Shown here piece after piece: positions 52,762 through 61,173 of a DNA stretch of 64,000 nucleotides. A model generated the notes under the pieces. It was not told the DNA's origin and did no database searches. It saw only the letters and a program-made list of their open reading frames with translations. Made by a program: the position numbers and the translations under genes. Numbering within the stretch: the first letter of the stretch is position 1; each line of letters begins with the position of its first letter. Source of the stretch: Pseudomonas crudilactis (lineage in GTDB: Bacteria; Pseudomonadota; Gammaproteobacteria; Pseudomonadales; Pseudomonadaceae); the NCBI RefSeq assembly GCF_013433315.1, contig NZ_WXVV01000013.1, positions 123,990-187,989 of the forward strand, in the 5' to 3' direction.

Positions 52762-53910
52762 TCAGCTCTGCGACGCGGCTTTGGGAAGAATGTCGTTGGC
52801 GACCATCTCGCCGAACGGGCTGACATAACCGGCGCTTTTCGGCAGTTCCGGACGCTCGATGTCGAGGTGCGGGAACAGCAGTTCAGCGACGCGATACGAT
52901 TCTTCGAGGTGTGGATAACCGGAGAAGATGAAGGTGTCGATGCCCAGATCCGCGTATTCCTTCACACGCGCGGCCACAGTCGGGCCATCGCCGACCAGCG
53001 CCGTACCGGCACCGCCGCGCACCAGACCGACGCCGGCCCAGAGGTTCGGGCTGACTTCGAGGTTGTCGCGGCTGCCACCGTGCAGTGCGGCCATGCGTTG
53101 CTGGCCAACCGAATCGAAACGCGCCAGCGACGCTTGAGCGCGAGCGATGGTGTCGTCGTCCAGGTGCGAGATCAGCCGATCCGCCGCTTGCCAGGCTTCC
53201 GCATTGGTTTCACGGACGATCACGTGCAGACGAATGCCGAAGCGCACGGTGCGGCCAAGCTTGGCGGCTTTGGCGCGCACTTGTGCAATCTTCTCGGCGA
53301 CTGCTGCTGGCGGCTCGCCCCAGGTCAGGACCATCTCAACTTGTTCAGCGGCCAAGTCCTGCGCTGCTTCCGACGAGCCACCGAAGTACAGCGGCGGACG
53401 CGGTTGCTGGATCGGCGGATAGAGCAATTTCGCGCCCTTCACGCTGATGTGCTGACCGTCGTAATCAACGGTTTCGCCTTCCAGCACACGGCGCCAGATG
53501 CGGGTGAATTCCACCGAGGCTTGATAGCGTTCTTCGTGGCTGAGGAACAGACCGTCGCCGGCCAATTCTTCCGGATCGCCGCCGGTCACGAGGTTGAACA
53601 GCGCACGGCCACCGGACAGACGATCCAGCGTGGCGGCCTGCCGCGCCGCGACCGTCGGGGAAATGATCCCGGGGCGCAGGGCGACAAGAAACTTCAGACG
53701 CTGGGTCACCGGGATCAGCGAAGCCGCCACCAGCCACGAGTCTTCGCAGGAGCGGCCGGTGGGGATCAGCACACCGCCGAAGCCCAGACGATCCGCCGCT
53801 TGCGCGACCTGTTGCAAATAACCGTGGTCGACGGCGCGAGCGCCTTCGGCGGTGCCAAGGTAATGGCCGTCGCCGTGGGTAGGCAGGAACCAGAAGATAT
53901 TGAGGCTCAT
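52762..53910 (-). CDS. ssuD: FMNH2-dependent alkanesulfonate monooxygenase
   Basis: The 382-residue TIM-barrel flavin monooxygenase (bacterial luciferase-like) cleaves alkanesulfonates to aldehyde and sulfite, using FMNH2 from SsuE. The start MSLNIFWFLPTHGDGHYLGT, the block FLVALRPGIISPTVAARQAATLD-type region near residue 70-95, and FGIRLHVIVRETNAEAW with its histidine and arginine fit the family; length equals that of the E. coli enzyme. Confidence 0.95.
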   Translation of the reverse strand: MSLNIFWFLPTHGDGHYLGTAEGARAVDHGYLQQVAQAADRLGFGGVLIPTGRSCEDSWLVAASLIPVTQRLKFLVALRPGIISPTVAARQAATLDRLSGGRALFNLVTGGDPEELAGDGLFLSHEERYQASVEFTRIWRRVLEGETVDYDGQHISVKGAKLLYPPIQQPRPPLYFGGSSEAAQDLAAEQVEMVLTWGEPPAAVAEKIAQVRAKAAKLGRTVRFGIRLHVIVRETNAEAWQAADRLISHLDDDTIARAQASLARFDSVGQQRMAALHGGSRDNLEVSPNLWAGVGLVRGGAGTALVGDGPTVAARVKEYADLGIDTFIFSGYPHLEESYRVAELLFPHLDIERPELPKSAGYVSPFGEMVANDILPKAASQS

Positions 53911-53935
53911 GGAGTGGTCTCCTTGGGGATTCGAA

Positions 53936-54901
53936 TTACTGCGCTTTAGCCACAGCGGCCGGTGGTGTCCAGATCACATCCTTGATGCTCAGCGGCTTGG
54001 GAATCAGCTTGAGCTGGAAGAACGTGTCAGCGATTTTCTGCTGCGCGGCGACCACTTCCGGGGTCAGGAACAGCGCGCCGTAGCCCTGGCGCTTCACCGA
54101 GGTCAGGGTGATGTCCGCCGGCAGGCCGAGCAGTGGCGCGACTTGTTGGGTCACGTCTTCGGGGTTGGCCTTCGACCATTCGCCGACCGCGCGCACTTCC
54201 TCAACGAGGGTTTTGATCACCTGAGGATTTTTCTCGGCGTAAGGCTTGGTCGCGAGGTAGAACTGGTGGTTGTCGACGATGCCTTTGCCGTCGCGCAGGG
54301 TGTGCGCTTGCAGTTGTTTCTCGGCCGCAGCCTGGTACGGATCCCAGATGACCCAGGCGTCGACGCTGCCACGTTCGAACGCGGCGCGCGCATCGGCCGG
54401 CGGCAGGAATACGGTTTGAATGTCGCTGTATTTGAGGCCGGCGTCTTCCAGCGCACGCACCAGCAGGTAGTGGACGTTGGAGCCTTTGTTCAGGGCGACT
54501 TTCTTGCCTTTGAGATCGGCCACCGATTTGATCGGCGAGTCTTTCGGCACAAGGATCGCTTCGCTGTTCGGCGCGGGTGGTTCATAAGCGACGTAAAGCA
54601 GATCGGCGCCGGCCGCCTGAGCGAACACCGGTGGAGTTTCGCCAGTGACGCCGAAGTCGATCGAGCCGACGTTCAGGCCTTCCAACAGCTGCGGGCCGCC
54701 AGGGAATTCAGTCCATTGCACGTCGACGCCTTGGGCGGCCAGACGTTTTTCCAAAGTGCCTTTGGCTTTGAGCAGCACCAGCGTGCCGTACTTCTGATAA
54801 CCGATCCGCAATGTCTCGGCTTGAGCTTGAGTGATGGCGCCGAAGGTGACAGCCGCAGCAAACAGAGCGACCAGACCACGACGCAAAAATACAGTGCGCA
54901 T
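53936..54901 (-). CDS. ssuA: Aliphatic sulfonate-binding periplasmic protein
   Basis: The ATG at 54901 follows AAGGAGAGCGCT and gives 321 residues with a signal peptide (1-29, ending ITQAQA). The mature protein begins ETLRIGYQKYGTLVLLKAKG and has the NMT1/SsuA-like folds VTGETPPVFAQAAGADLLYV and GSVDAWVIWDPYQAAAEKQ. It lies between ssuE and ssuD, as in P. putida. Confidence 0.93.
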   Translation of the reverse strand: MRTVFLRRGLVALFAAAVTFGAITQAQAETLRIGYQKYGTLVLLKAKGTLEKRLAAQGVDVQWTEFPGGPQLLEGLNVGSIDFGVTGETPPVFAQAAGADLLYVAYEPPAPNSEAILVPKDSPIKSVADLKGKKVALNKGSNVHYLLVRALEDAGLKYSDIQTVFLPPADARAAFERGSVDAWVIWDPYQAAAEKQLQAHTLRDGKGIVDNHQFYLATKPYAEKNPQVIKTLVEEVRAVGEWSKANPEDVTQQVAPLLGLPADITLTSVKRQGYGALFLTPEVVAAQQKIADTFFQLKLIPKPLSIKDVIWTPPAAVAKAQ

Positions 54902-54992
54902 AGCGCTCTCCTTTTTTGCTGTTGGGTTTTGGCTGCACCTGCTTGGCCGTTGGCGGCTGAGTAAGGTGAAGTACATCAAATGCGGGTGTGGC

Positions 54993-55586
54993 TTAAATGC
55001 TCCAGCGAGCACTCAACAAACGTTCGTTCAACAGGCCCGGTTCCAGCGGTTTCGGCCGACGGGCCATGGCGCCGACAAACTGATCCAGCGCTTCATGCAG
55101 ACGCTGCTCCAGCGCTGGAGCCAGTTGCGCCGCAGCACTGCCTTCGCCGTAAGCGATCTGGCTGTCCTCGGCGAAAATCCCCTGAAGCATTTCCTGGGCT
55201 TTCAGCGCCGACAACACAGGCTTGAGGGCGTAATCGACCACCAGCATGTGGGCGATGCTGCCGCCAGTGGCCATCGGCAAGACAATCTTGTGGTTCAGGG
55301 CGCGCTCGGGCAGCAGATCCAGCAGCGTTTTCAACGCGCCGGAGAACGACGCTTTGTAAACCGGTGTGGCGATCAGCAGACCGTCGGCGTTTTCAATCTG
55401 TTGCAGCAGGTCGAGCACCTTCGGGCTGTCGAAGCGGGCATGGAGTAAATCCTCGGCCGGGAAGTCCCGCACCTGATAACTCACCACTTCCACCCCTTGC
55501 TGCTGCAACCAACGTTGCGAGCGCTCCAGCAGCACCCCGGAACGGGAGCGCAGGCTGGGGCTGCCACCGAGTGAGACGACCAGCAT
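54993..55586 (-). CDS. ssuE: NAD(P)H-dependent FMN reductase
   Basis: The ATG at 55586 with AAGGA upstream gives 197 residues. The flavodoxin-like fold shows VVSLGGSPSLRSRSG at the phosphate loop and DGLLIATPVYKASFSGALK at the FMN face, including the Y-containing pi-helix region typical of SsuE. It supplies FMNH2 to SsuD and is the first gene of ssuEADCBF. Confidence 0.93.
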   Translation of the reverse strand: MLVVSLGGSPSLRSRSGVLLERSQRWLQQQGVEVVSYQVRDFPAEDLLHARFDSPKVLDLLQQIENADGLLIATPVYKASFSGALKTLLDLLPERALNHKIVLPMATGGSIAHMLVVDYALKPVLSALKAQEMLQGIFAEDSQIAYGEGSAAAQLAPALEQRLHEALDQFVGAMARRPKPLEPGLLNERLLSARWSI

Positions 55587-55904
55587 TAAGACCATTCCTT
55601 AAGCGTTACAGGCGATTCGCGGGTTGCGATCTCGCTTCGATGGAGTGACCTTACCAGCTGATTTATATATCCATAAATCATATTTATTCATTTGGTTATG
55701 CATTTTGGAGATATACATTTCAGCAAACTGCGGGCGAAAAAAAAGGCCGTCGAAACGACCTGAAATCCCCTGCTTAGTAGCTACCACTGATCGTTCCCAC
55801 GCTCTGCGTGGGAATGAATCCATGGACGCTCCGCGTCCACTGTGACGCGGAGCGTCACGGGCGGCATTCCCACGCGGAGCGTGGGAACGATCTGCCCGGT
55901 GAGA
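55587..55904. promoter_or_regulatory. ssuE upstream region and repeat
   Basis: The 318-bp noncoding gap holds an A/T-rich stretch at about 55660-55735 (tatatatccataaatcat, tttattcatttgg) that is the probable ssu promoter and CysB-type activator region, followed by the palindromic repeat at 55789. No gene is seen. Confidence 0.55.
55789..55892. repeat. Palindromic repeat, GATCGTTCCCACGC type
   Basis: Outer arms GATCGTTCCCACGC and GCGTGGGAACGATC enclose a second dyad (GACGCTCCGCGTC / GACGCGGAGCGTC). This is a third Pseudomonas intergenic palindrome family, distinct from the REPs in the rest of the window. Confidence 0.85.
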
Positions 55905-56543
55905 TCACTTATTCGGCTGTGGCGTCAGGCGCAGGTACGGTTTCACCGCGCGATAGCCCTTCGGAAAGCGCTTTTTGATTTCGTCTTCATCCTTGAGCGA
56001 AGGCACGATCACCACCTCCTCACCGTCCTGCCAGTTGGCCGGGGTGGCCACCTTGTAGTTGTCGGTGAGCTGCAGCGAATCGATCACCCGCAGAATCTCG
56101 TGGAAGTTGCGCCCGGTGCTCGCCGGATACGTGATGGTCAATCGAATCTTCTTGTTCGGATCGATCACGAACAGCGAACGCACGGTCAGCGTGTCGTTGG
56201 CGTTCGGGTGGATCAGATCATAGAGATCGGAGACCTTGCGATCGGCATCGGCGAGGATCGGAAAGTTGACGACAGTGTTCTGGGTTTCGTTGATGTCTTC
56301 GATCCACTTGTGGTGCGAATCCACCGGGTCGACCGACAGCGCGATGGCTTTGACGCCGCGTTTGCTGAACTCATCCTTGAGCTTGGCGGTGAAGCCCAGC
56401 TCAGTGGTGCACACCGGGGTGAAGTCCGCCGGGTGGGAGAACAGCACGCCCCAGCTATCGCCCAGCCATTCGTGGAAACGAATCTTGCCGGCGCTGGAAT
56501 CCTGTTCGAAATCGGGGGCGATGTCGCCGAGTCTGAGGCTCAT
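55905..56543 (-). CDS. lsfA: 1-Cys peroxiredoxin LsfA
   Basis: The 212-residue Prx6-type peroxidase has its peroxidatic Cys45 in HPADFTPVCTTELG and no other cysteine, so it is a true 1-Cys enzyme. LsfA reduces hydroperoxides and is induced during sulfate starvation and sulfonate growth. It lies upstream of ssuEADCBF on the same strand, as in P. putida, with a ~318-bp spacer, so it may have its own promoter (see the T-rich motif 58 bp upstream of its start). Confidence 0.94.
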   Translation of the reverse strand: MSLRLGDIAPDFEQDSSAGKIRFHEWLGDSWGVLFSHPADFTPVCTTELGFTAKLKDEFSKRGVKAIALSVDPVDSHHKWIEDINETQNTVVNFPILADADRKVSDLYDLIHPNANDTLTVRSLFVIDPNKKIRLTITYPASTGRNFHEILRVIDSLQLTDNYKVATPANWQDGEEVVIVPSLKDEDEIKKRFPKGYRAVKPYLRLTPQPNK

Positions 56544-56600
56544 GGTGCTGCTCCTGATGAGTTGTTCGAGACCTCAACTGTAGCCCGGGATTTGCCATCA

Positions 56601-56614
56601 TGAAAAAGAATAAA
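56601..56614 (-). promoter_or_regulatory. T-rich motif upstream of lsfA
   Basis: On the minus strand this reads TTTATTCTTTTTCA, 58 bp before the lsfA start. A closely related string lies upstream of the orphan sulfonate-type binding protein (58384-58402), in the same orientation to its gene. A shared sulfur-regulation site is inferred. Confidence 0.35.
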
Positions 56615-56774
56615 TAATGAGATATCTAGATCATAAGTGAATATTAAACATCTGTTCACTGGACGCTGGCAGGCATCCCGACGAACATCAGCCGCAAGGT
56701 TCGAGAAGGCCTTGAGTTGCTGAAAAGAGGGAAATTCGGGGAGGGCTTACGGGGGTGGGCCTGACTCGAAAACG

Positions 56775-56813
56775 CAAAGCCCCGTCCGGCGCGATGCCGG
56801 ACGGGGCTTTTTT
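56775..56813. terminator. Terminator after the OprD-type porin gene
   Basis: AAAGCCCCGTCCGGC-gcgat-GCCGGACGGGGCTTT is a near-perfect stem with a U-run on the plus strand and a U-rich tail on the minus strand, downstream of the porin stop. Confidence 0.9.
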
Positions 56814-56838
56814 TACATCAACGAATCGAGACGCGCTA

Positions 56839-58194
56839 TTACAGCAGCGGGATCGAGTAGCTGAGGATCAGGCGGTTTTCGTCCTGGTCGCGAACGCCAG
56901 CGATGTTGGTACGCCAGGTAGCGTTTTTCCACATGAAGCCAACGTTTTTCAGCGGGCCTTCCGGTACGACGTAACCGACAGTCAGGTCACGTTCCCACTC
57001 GGAGTCGCCATTACCGTTTTCAAGACCGCGGGAAGTAACGGTGTCGATGTTGTCGCCACGCAGGTAAACCATACCAGCGGTCAGGCCTGGTACGCCGACT
57101 TTGGCGAAGTCATACGAGTAGCGAGCTTGCCAGGTACGTTCGCCGGCACGGCCGAACTTCTGAATCTGCATGTCGGTGATGGTGTAGTTCGACGAGCCGT
57201 CACCCTGGTTCAGCCAAGGGAAGTCGCTGCTGCCGTTGGAAACCTGGTAGCCACCACCGAAGGTGTGACCTGCAACGGTGTACAGGAACAGGCCGCTGTA
57301 CAGGTTGTTGTCGACTTTACCGCGACCGCTGGCAACACCGGAATAGTTACCGCTGCTGAAGTAAGCAGGGGTGTTGCCGTTGGCGCCGTCGTCGGAGCTG
57401 TTGAAGTAACGGAAGTCAGACTTCAGCACGCCCGGGCCGATTGCCCAGTTGTGAACCAGACCCAGGAAGTGTTGCTTGTAGAAATCTTCCAGGTTGCCGT
57501 AGTAGTACTGGGCAGTCAGGTCTTTGGTGATTTTGTAGTCACCACCGGCGTAGATGAACTTGTTGCTGTTAACGGTACGCGGTGCCGCGCCGTTGATAGA
57601 CAGCTGTTCATTGTTGCTGGAGTTACGGCCTTTGGCGTGCTCGATCTGACCACCGACCAGGGTCAGGTCCTTGATCTCGCCGGAAGTGATCTGGCCACCC
57701 TGCCAGGTCTGTGGCAGCAGACGACCGTCGTTGGTCACGATAACCGGGTTCTTCGGCTGCAGAGTACCCAGCTTCAGCTCAGTCTGGGAGATCTTGGCTT
57801 TGGCAGTCAGGCCCAGGCTTGAGAAGTTATCGACCGCTTGGCCATTGGATTCGCTTGGGAAAACAGTGCCGCCGTAAGCAGGACCAGGTTTGCCAGCAGC
57901 GGTAACGTTACCGTTGGTGCCGCCGCCCGAATCCAGACGTACGCCCAGCAGGCCGATGGCGTCGATACCAAAACCAACGGTGCCTTGGGTATAGCCGGAA
58001 ATGAAACGCAGATCGAAGCCTTGGCCCCACTCTTCGTTGCGGCTTGGTTCGTTTGTTCCGCTACGGTTATCAGTGTTGATGTAGAAGTTACGCAGCCCCA
58101 AAGTAGCTTTGCTGTCTTCGATGAAACCGGCGGCGCCTGCCTGCTGCGCCATAACCCCTACGGCCACAGCCAGGGCCAAGGTGGACTTGTTCAT
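56839..58194 (-). CDS. OprD-family outer-membrane porin
   Basis: The 451-residue protein has a signal peptide (1-21) and the OprD start AGFIEDSKATLGLRNFYINT. It ends in the outer-membrane beta-signal LILSYSIPLL, and alternating strands throughout fit an 18-stranded substrate-specific channel. OprD paralogues take up amino acids, aromatics or other small anions; the substrate is not evident. Its place between lsfA and a sulfonate-type binding protein suggests, but does not prove, uptake of organosulfur compounds. Confidence 0.9.
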   Translation of the reverse strand: MNKSTLALAVAVGVMAQQAGAAGFIEDSKATLGLRNFYINTDNRSGTNEPSRNEEWGQGFDLRFISGYTQGTVGFGIDAIGLLGVRLDSGGGTNGNVTAAGKPGPAYGGTVFPSESNGQAVDNFSSLGLTAKAKISQTELKLGTLQPKNPVIVTNDGRLLPQTWQGGQITSGEIKDLTLVGGQIEHAKGRNSSNNEQLSINGAAPRTVNSNKFIYAGGDYKITKDLTAQYYYGNLEDFYKQHFLGLVHNWAIGPGVLKSDFRYFNSSDDGANGNTPAYFSSGNYSGVASGRGKVDNNLYSGLFLYTVAGHTFGGGYQVSNGSSDFPWLNQGDGSSNYTITDMQIQKFGRAGERTWQARYSYDFAKVGVPGLTAGMVYLRGDNIDTVTSRGLENGNGDSEWERDLTVGYVVPEGPLKNVGFMWKNATWRTNIAGVRDQDENRLILSYSIPLL

Positions 58195-58558
58195 GTAAAG
58201 CTCCTCTCGTTTCTAATTCTTGTGTTCCTGGCCCTGGGTCTGATGCCCCGGGTCCTAAGATGCGCGATTAGCGCCAGAGCGTGACTGACAAGTCAATCGT
58301 AACCTTGTGTGTCTACGACCAAGGTCTAATCGCAGTGATTTGGTCCGTGCAGAGTAAAGATTTCCTGATAAACCCAAAAAGAATTTATTCATTCTTTTTC
58401 ATATCATTTCGGAATATGGCCAGTATCGTGCCACCTCCGCCGGGAAACAGCGTATCGGCGACTAAGCTCATTCCTAAATGGTATTTGTTAGCCTTTTTTT
58501 ATATCGATTAGCTTTGGCGCAACCGCAATTCGTCAAACCCTATCGAAAAGGCGACGCC
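58195..58558. promoter_or_regulatory. Divergent promoter region porin/binding protein
   Basis: A 364-bp noncoding spacer, A/T-richer than its surroundings. It contains TTTATTCATTCTTTTTCAT at 58384-58402, similar to the motif upstream of lsfA, and short T-runs near 58494-58500. No gene longer than a chance frame is seen. Confidence 0.5.
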
Positions 58559-59548
58559 ATGATGGCCAAACGCGCACTATCTAGTCAATTTGTTACAGTT
58601 TGTGTGTCAGCTCTGATTTCTTTTTCTGCCCATGCCGCCAGCCTCACCGTGGGTTATCAAACCGGTATCGACCCGAGCAAAGTCCCCCAGGCTGACGGCG
58701 TCTACGAGAAGACCATCGGCGAGAAAATCGACTGGCGCCGCTTTAACAGCGGCCCGGAAGTTGTGACAGCCATTGCTTCCGGTGACGTGCAGATCGGCAA
58801 CCTCGGTTCCAGCCCTTTGGCAGCGGCGGCGTCGCGCAATCTGCCGATCGTGGCGTTCATCGTTTCAGCGCAGATCAATGCCGCCGAAGCCTTGGTAGTG
58901 CGTAATGGCAGCGGCATCAATACTCCGCAGGATCTGGTCGGCAAAACCATCGCCACGCCGTTCGTTTCCACCTCCCACTACAGCCTGCTCGGCGCCCTCA
59001 AGCACTGGGGTCTGGACACTTCGAAAGTCAAAGTCGTGAACCTGCAACCCGCAGAGATCGCCGCCGCGTGGAAGCGTGGGGATATCGATGGTGCGTTTGT
59101 TTGGTCGCCGGCGCTGGGTGAAATCCGCAAGACCGGCAAAACCCTGACTGATGCCGCGCAGGTCGGCCAGTGGGGCGCGCCAACCTTCGAGGTTTGGGTT
59201 GCCCGTAAAGACTTCGCCGAAAAGCATCCTGACGTTGTGGCCAAATTTGCCAAGGTCACTCTAGACGCGTTTGCCGATTACGCCAGCCATAAAGACAGCT
59301 GGACAGCCGACTCCGAACCTGTGCAGAAAATCGCCAAACTGACCGGTGCCAATGCCGCCGATGTACCGGAATTGCTCGCAGGTTCAGCGTTCCCGGACGC
59401 CAAGGCGCAACAAACCACGGCGCTGCTCGACGGCGGAACAGCGAAGGCGATTGGCGAGACGGCGAAGTTTTTGAAGGAACAGGGCAAGGTTGAAACGGTG
59501 CTGCCGGACTACTCACCGTACGTCAGCGCGAAGTTCATCGCCCAGTAA
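58559..59548 (+). CDS. Orphan taurine/sulfonate-type substrate-binding protein
   Basis: The first of two adjacent ATGs (58559, behind AAAAGG) gives 329 residues with a signal peptide (about 1-27, ending SFSAHA). The mature part begins ASLTVGYQTGIDPSKVPQAD and has TauA-type blocks FNSGPEVVTAIASGDVQIGN, PFVSTSHYSLLGALKHWG and AEIAAAWKRGDIDGAFVWSP. The usual tauBCD partners do not follow; the next gene is argA on the other strand. It may use a transporter encoded elsewhere. Confidence 0.85.
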   Translation: MMAKRALSSQFVTVCVSALISFSAHAASLTVGYQTGIDPSKVPQADGVYEKTIGEKIDWRRFNSGPEVVTAIASGDVQIGNLGSSPLAAAASRNLPIVAFIVSAQINAAEALVVRNGSGINTPQDLVGKTIATPFVSTSHYSLLGALKHWGLDTSKVKVVNLQPAEIAAAWKRGDIDGAFVWSPALGEIRKTGKTLTDAAQVGQWGAPTFEVWVARKDFAEKHPDVVAKFAKVTLDAFADYASHKDSWTADSEPVQKIAKLTGANAADVPELLAGSAFPDAKAQQTTALLDGGTAKAIGETAKFLKEQGKVETVLPDYSPYVSAKFIAQ

Positions 59549-59550
59549 AA

Positions 59551-59622
59551 AGCTTCGCGAGCAGGTCGAATCGTCGCACCGTCGCTCCCACAGGAGTGGG
59601 AGCGAGCCTGCTCGCGAATGGA
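59551..59622. repeat. REP pair with an interrupted left arm
   Basis: The right arm GTGGGAGCGAGCCTGCTCGC is intact. The left arm CTTCGCGAGCAGG is separated from its continuation TCGCTCCCACA by about 15-16 extra bases (tcgaatcgtcgcaccg). Confidence 0.8.
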
Positions 59623-59631
59623 GCGCCTCGG

Positions 59632-60930
59632 TTACAGAGTTTTTTCGAAGATCTTCGAATTACGCTGAAAGTTGTACAGCGAAGCTCGGGCCGCCGGCAG
59701 GCGTTCAACGCTGCTCGGCTCGAACCCGCGCTCACGGAACCAGTGCGCGGTGCGCGTGGTGAGGACGAACAAGGTCTTCAAACCCTGCGCCCGTGCGCGA
59801 GTTTCGATACGTTCCAGCAGTTCATCACCGCGACCGCCGTGGCGATACTCCGGATTCACCGCCAGACACGCCAATTCACCGGCATCGGAATCGGCAATCT
59901 GATACAGCGCCGCGCAGGCGATGATCATGCCTTCACGCTCGACCACGCTGAACTGCTCGATCTCGCGTTCCAGCACTTCGCGCGAGCGACGCACCAGAAT
60001 CCCCTGCTCTTCCAGCGGACTGATCAAGTCGAGCAAGCCACCGACGTCTTCAATCGCCGCCTCGCGGACCAGTTCGAATTGCTCTTGCGCAACCAGCGTA
60101 CCGCCACCGTCACGGGTGAACAGCTCGGTCAGCAGCGCGCCGTCTTCGGCGTAACTGACGATATGGCTGCGCGCCACACCGCCACGGCAAGCCTCGGCGG
60201 CGGCATCCAGCAGTTCCGCCTGATAGTTGCTGCCAAGGCGTTGCAAATGCGCCGGCACCTGTTGCGGGCGCAGTTCGCGCACCAGTTTGCCGTTTTCGTC
60301 GATCAGACCGAGATCAGCACCGAACAGCAGCAACTTGTCCGCGCCGAGGTCGATGGCGGCGCGGGTGGCGACGTCTTCGCAAGCGAGGTTGAAGATTTCC
60401 CCGGTTGGCGAGTAGCCCAGCGGCGACAGCAGCACGATCGAACGCTCATCGAGCAGACGATTGATGCCCTTGCGGTCGACCCGGCGCACTTCGCCGGTGT
60501 GGTGATAGTCAACGCCTTCGAGCACGCCGATCGGCCGTGCGGTGACGAGGTTGCCGCTGGCCACGCGCAAACGCGAACCCTGCATCGGCGACGAAGCCAT
60601 GTCCATCGACAAACGCGCTTCGATGGCGATGCGCAATTGGCCGACCGCATCGATTACACATTCCAGCGTTGCCGCATCGGTGATGCGCATGCCGTGGTGG
60701 TAATGCGGGGTCAGCCCACGCGCGGCGAGGCGGGTTTCAATCTGCGGGCGCGAACCGTGCACCAGCACCAGGCGCACGCCGAGGCTGTGCAGCAGGACGA
60801 TGTCGTGGACGATGTTGCCGAAATTCGGATGCTCCACGCCGTCGCCGGGCAGCATGACGACGAAGGTGCAGTCGCGGTGGGCATTGATGTAAGGGGACGC
60901 GTGACGAAGCCAATTGACGTATTCGGGCAT
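59632..60930 (-). CDS. argA: N-acetylglutamate synthase
   Basis: The 432-residue enzyme acetylates glutamate, first step of arginine synthesis. It has an amino-acid-kinase-like N-domain (VVMLPGDGVEHPNFGNIV, VLVHGSRPQIE) that binds arginine as feedback inhibitor, and a C-terminal GNAT domain (about 290-432) with the acetyl-CoA loop VNPEYRHGGRGDELLERIE. Length matches the classical ArgA. Confidence 0.95.
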   Translation of the reverse strand: MPEYVNWLRHASPYINAHRDCTFVVMLPGDGVEHPNFGNIVHDIVLLHSLGVRLVLVHGSRPQIETRLAARGLTPHYHHGMRITDAATLECVIDAVGQLRIAIEARLSMDMASSPMQGSRLRVASGNLVTARPIGVLEGVDYHHTGEVRRVDRKGINRLLDERSIVLLSPLGYSPTGEIFNLACEDVATRAAIDLGADKLLLFGADLGLIDENGKLVRELRPQQVPAHLQRLGSNYQAELLDAAAEACRGGVARSHIVSYAEDGALLTELFTRDGGGTLVAQEQFELVREAAIEDVGGLLDLISPLEEQGILVRRSREVLEREIEQFSVVEREGMIIACAALYQIADSDAGELACLAVNPEYRHGGRGDELLERIETRARAQGLKTLFVLTTRTAHWFRERGFEPSSVERLPAARASLYNFQRNSKIFEKTL

Positions 60931-61079
60931 GAACCTGGGCCTGTAATAAATAGCAGCCTAAAAAGGGGCGAAACGGAAAACGCACAGCTGGCTGATGGTT
61001 ATCGTCGGAACAGGCTTGGCGACACGCGCGCTCTCCTCATGAATACGGGTTGGATTCCCACTAATTTAACGGCTGCCGC

Positions 61080-61163
61080 TGTAGGAGCTGCCGTAGGCTG
61101 CGATCTTTTGATCTTGATCTTCAAAACAAAATCAAAAGATCGCAGCCTTCGGCAGCTCCTACA
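61080..61163. repeat. Palindromic repeat, same family as at 13459 and 50785
   Basis: TGTAGGAGCTGCCGTAGG and its inverted partner enclose GATCTTTTGATC-type inner arms. It lies upstream of argA and downstream of argE on the minus strand. Its copy-to-copy differences (CGTAGG against CGAAGG) leave one mismatch in the stem. Confidence 0.87.
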
Positions 61164-61173
61164 AGGGAGCCGT

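Noticed and set aside
58281..58511. A 76-codon frame in the porin/binding-protein spacer
   Set aside because: No ribosome site, no family resemblance, and it overlaps the probable promoter region.
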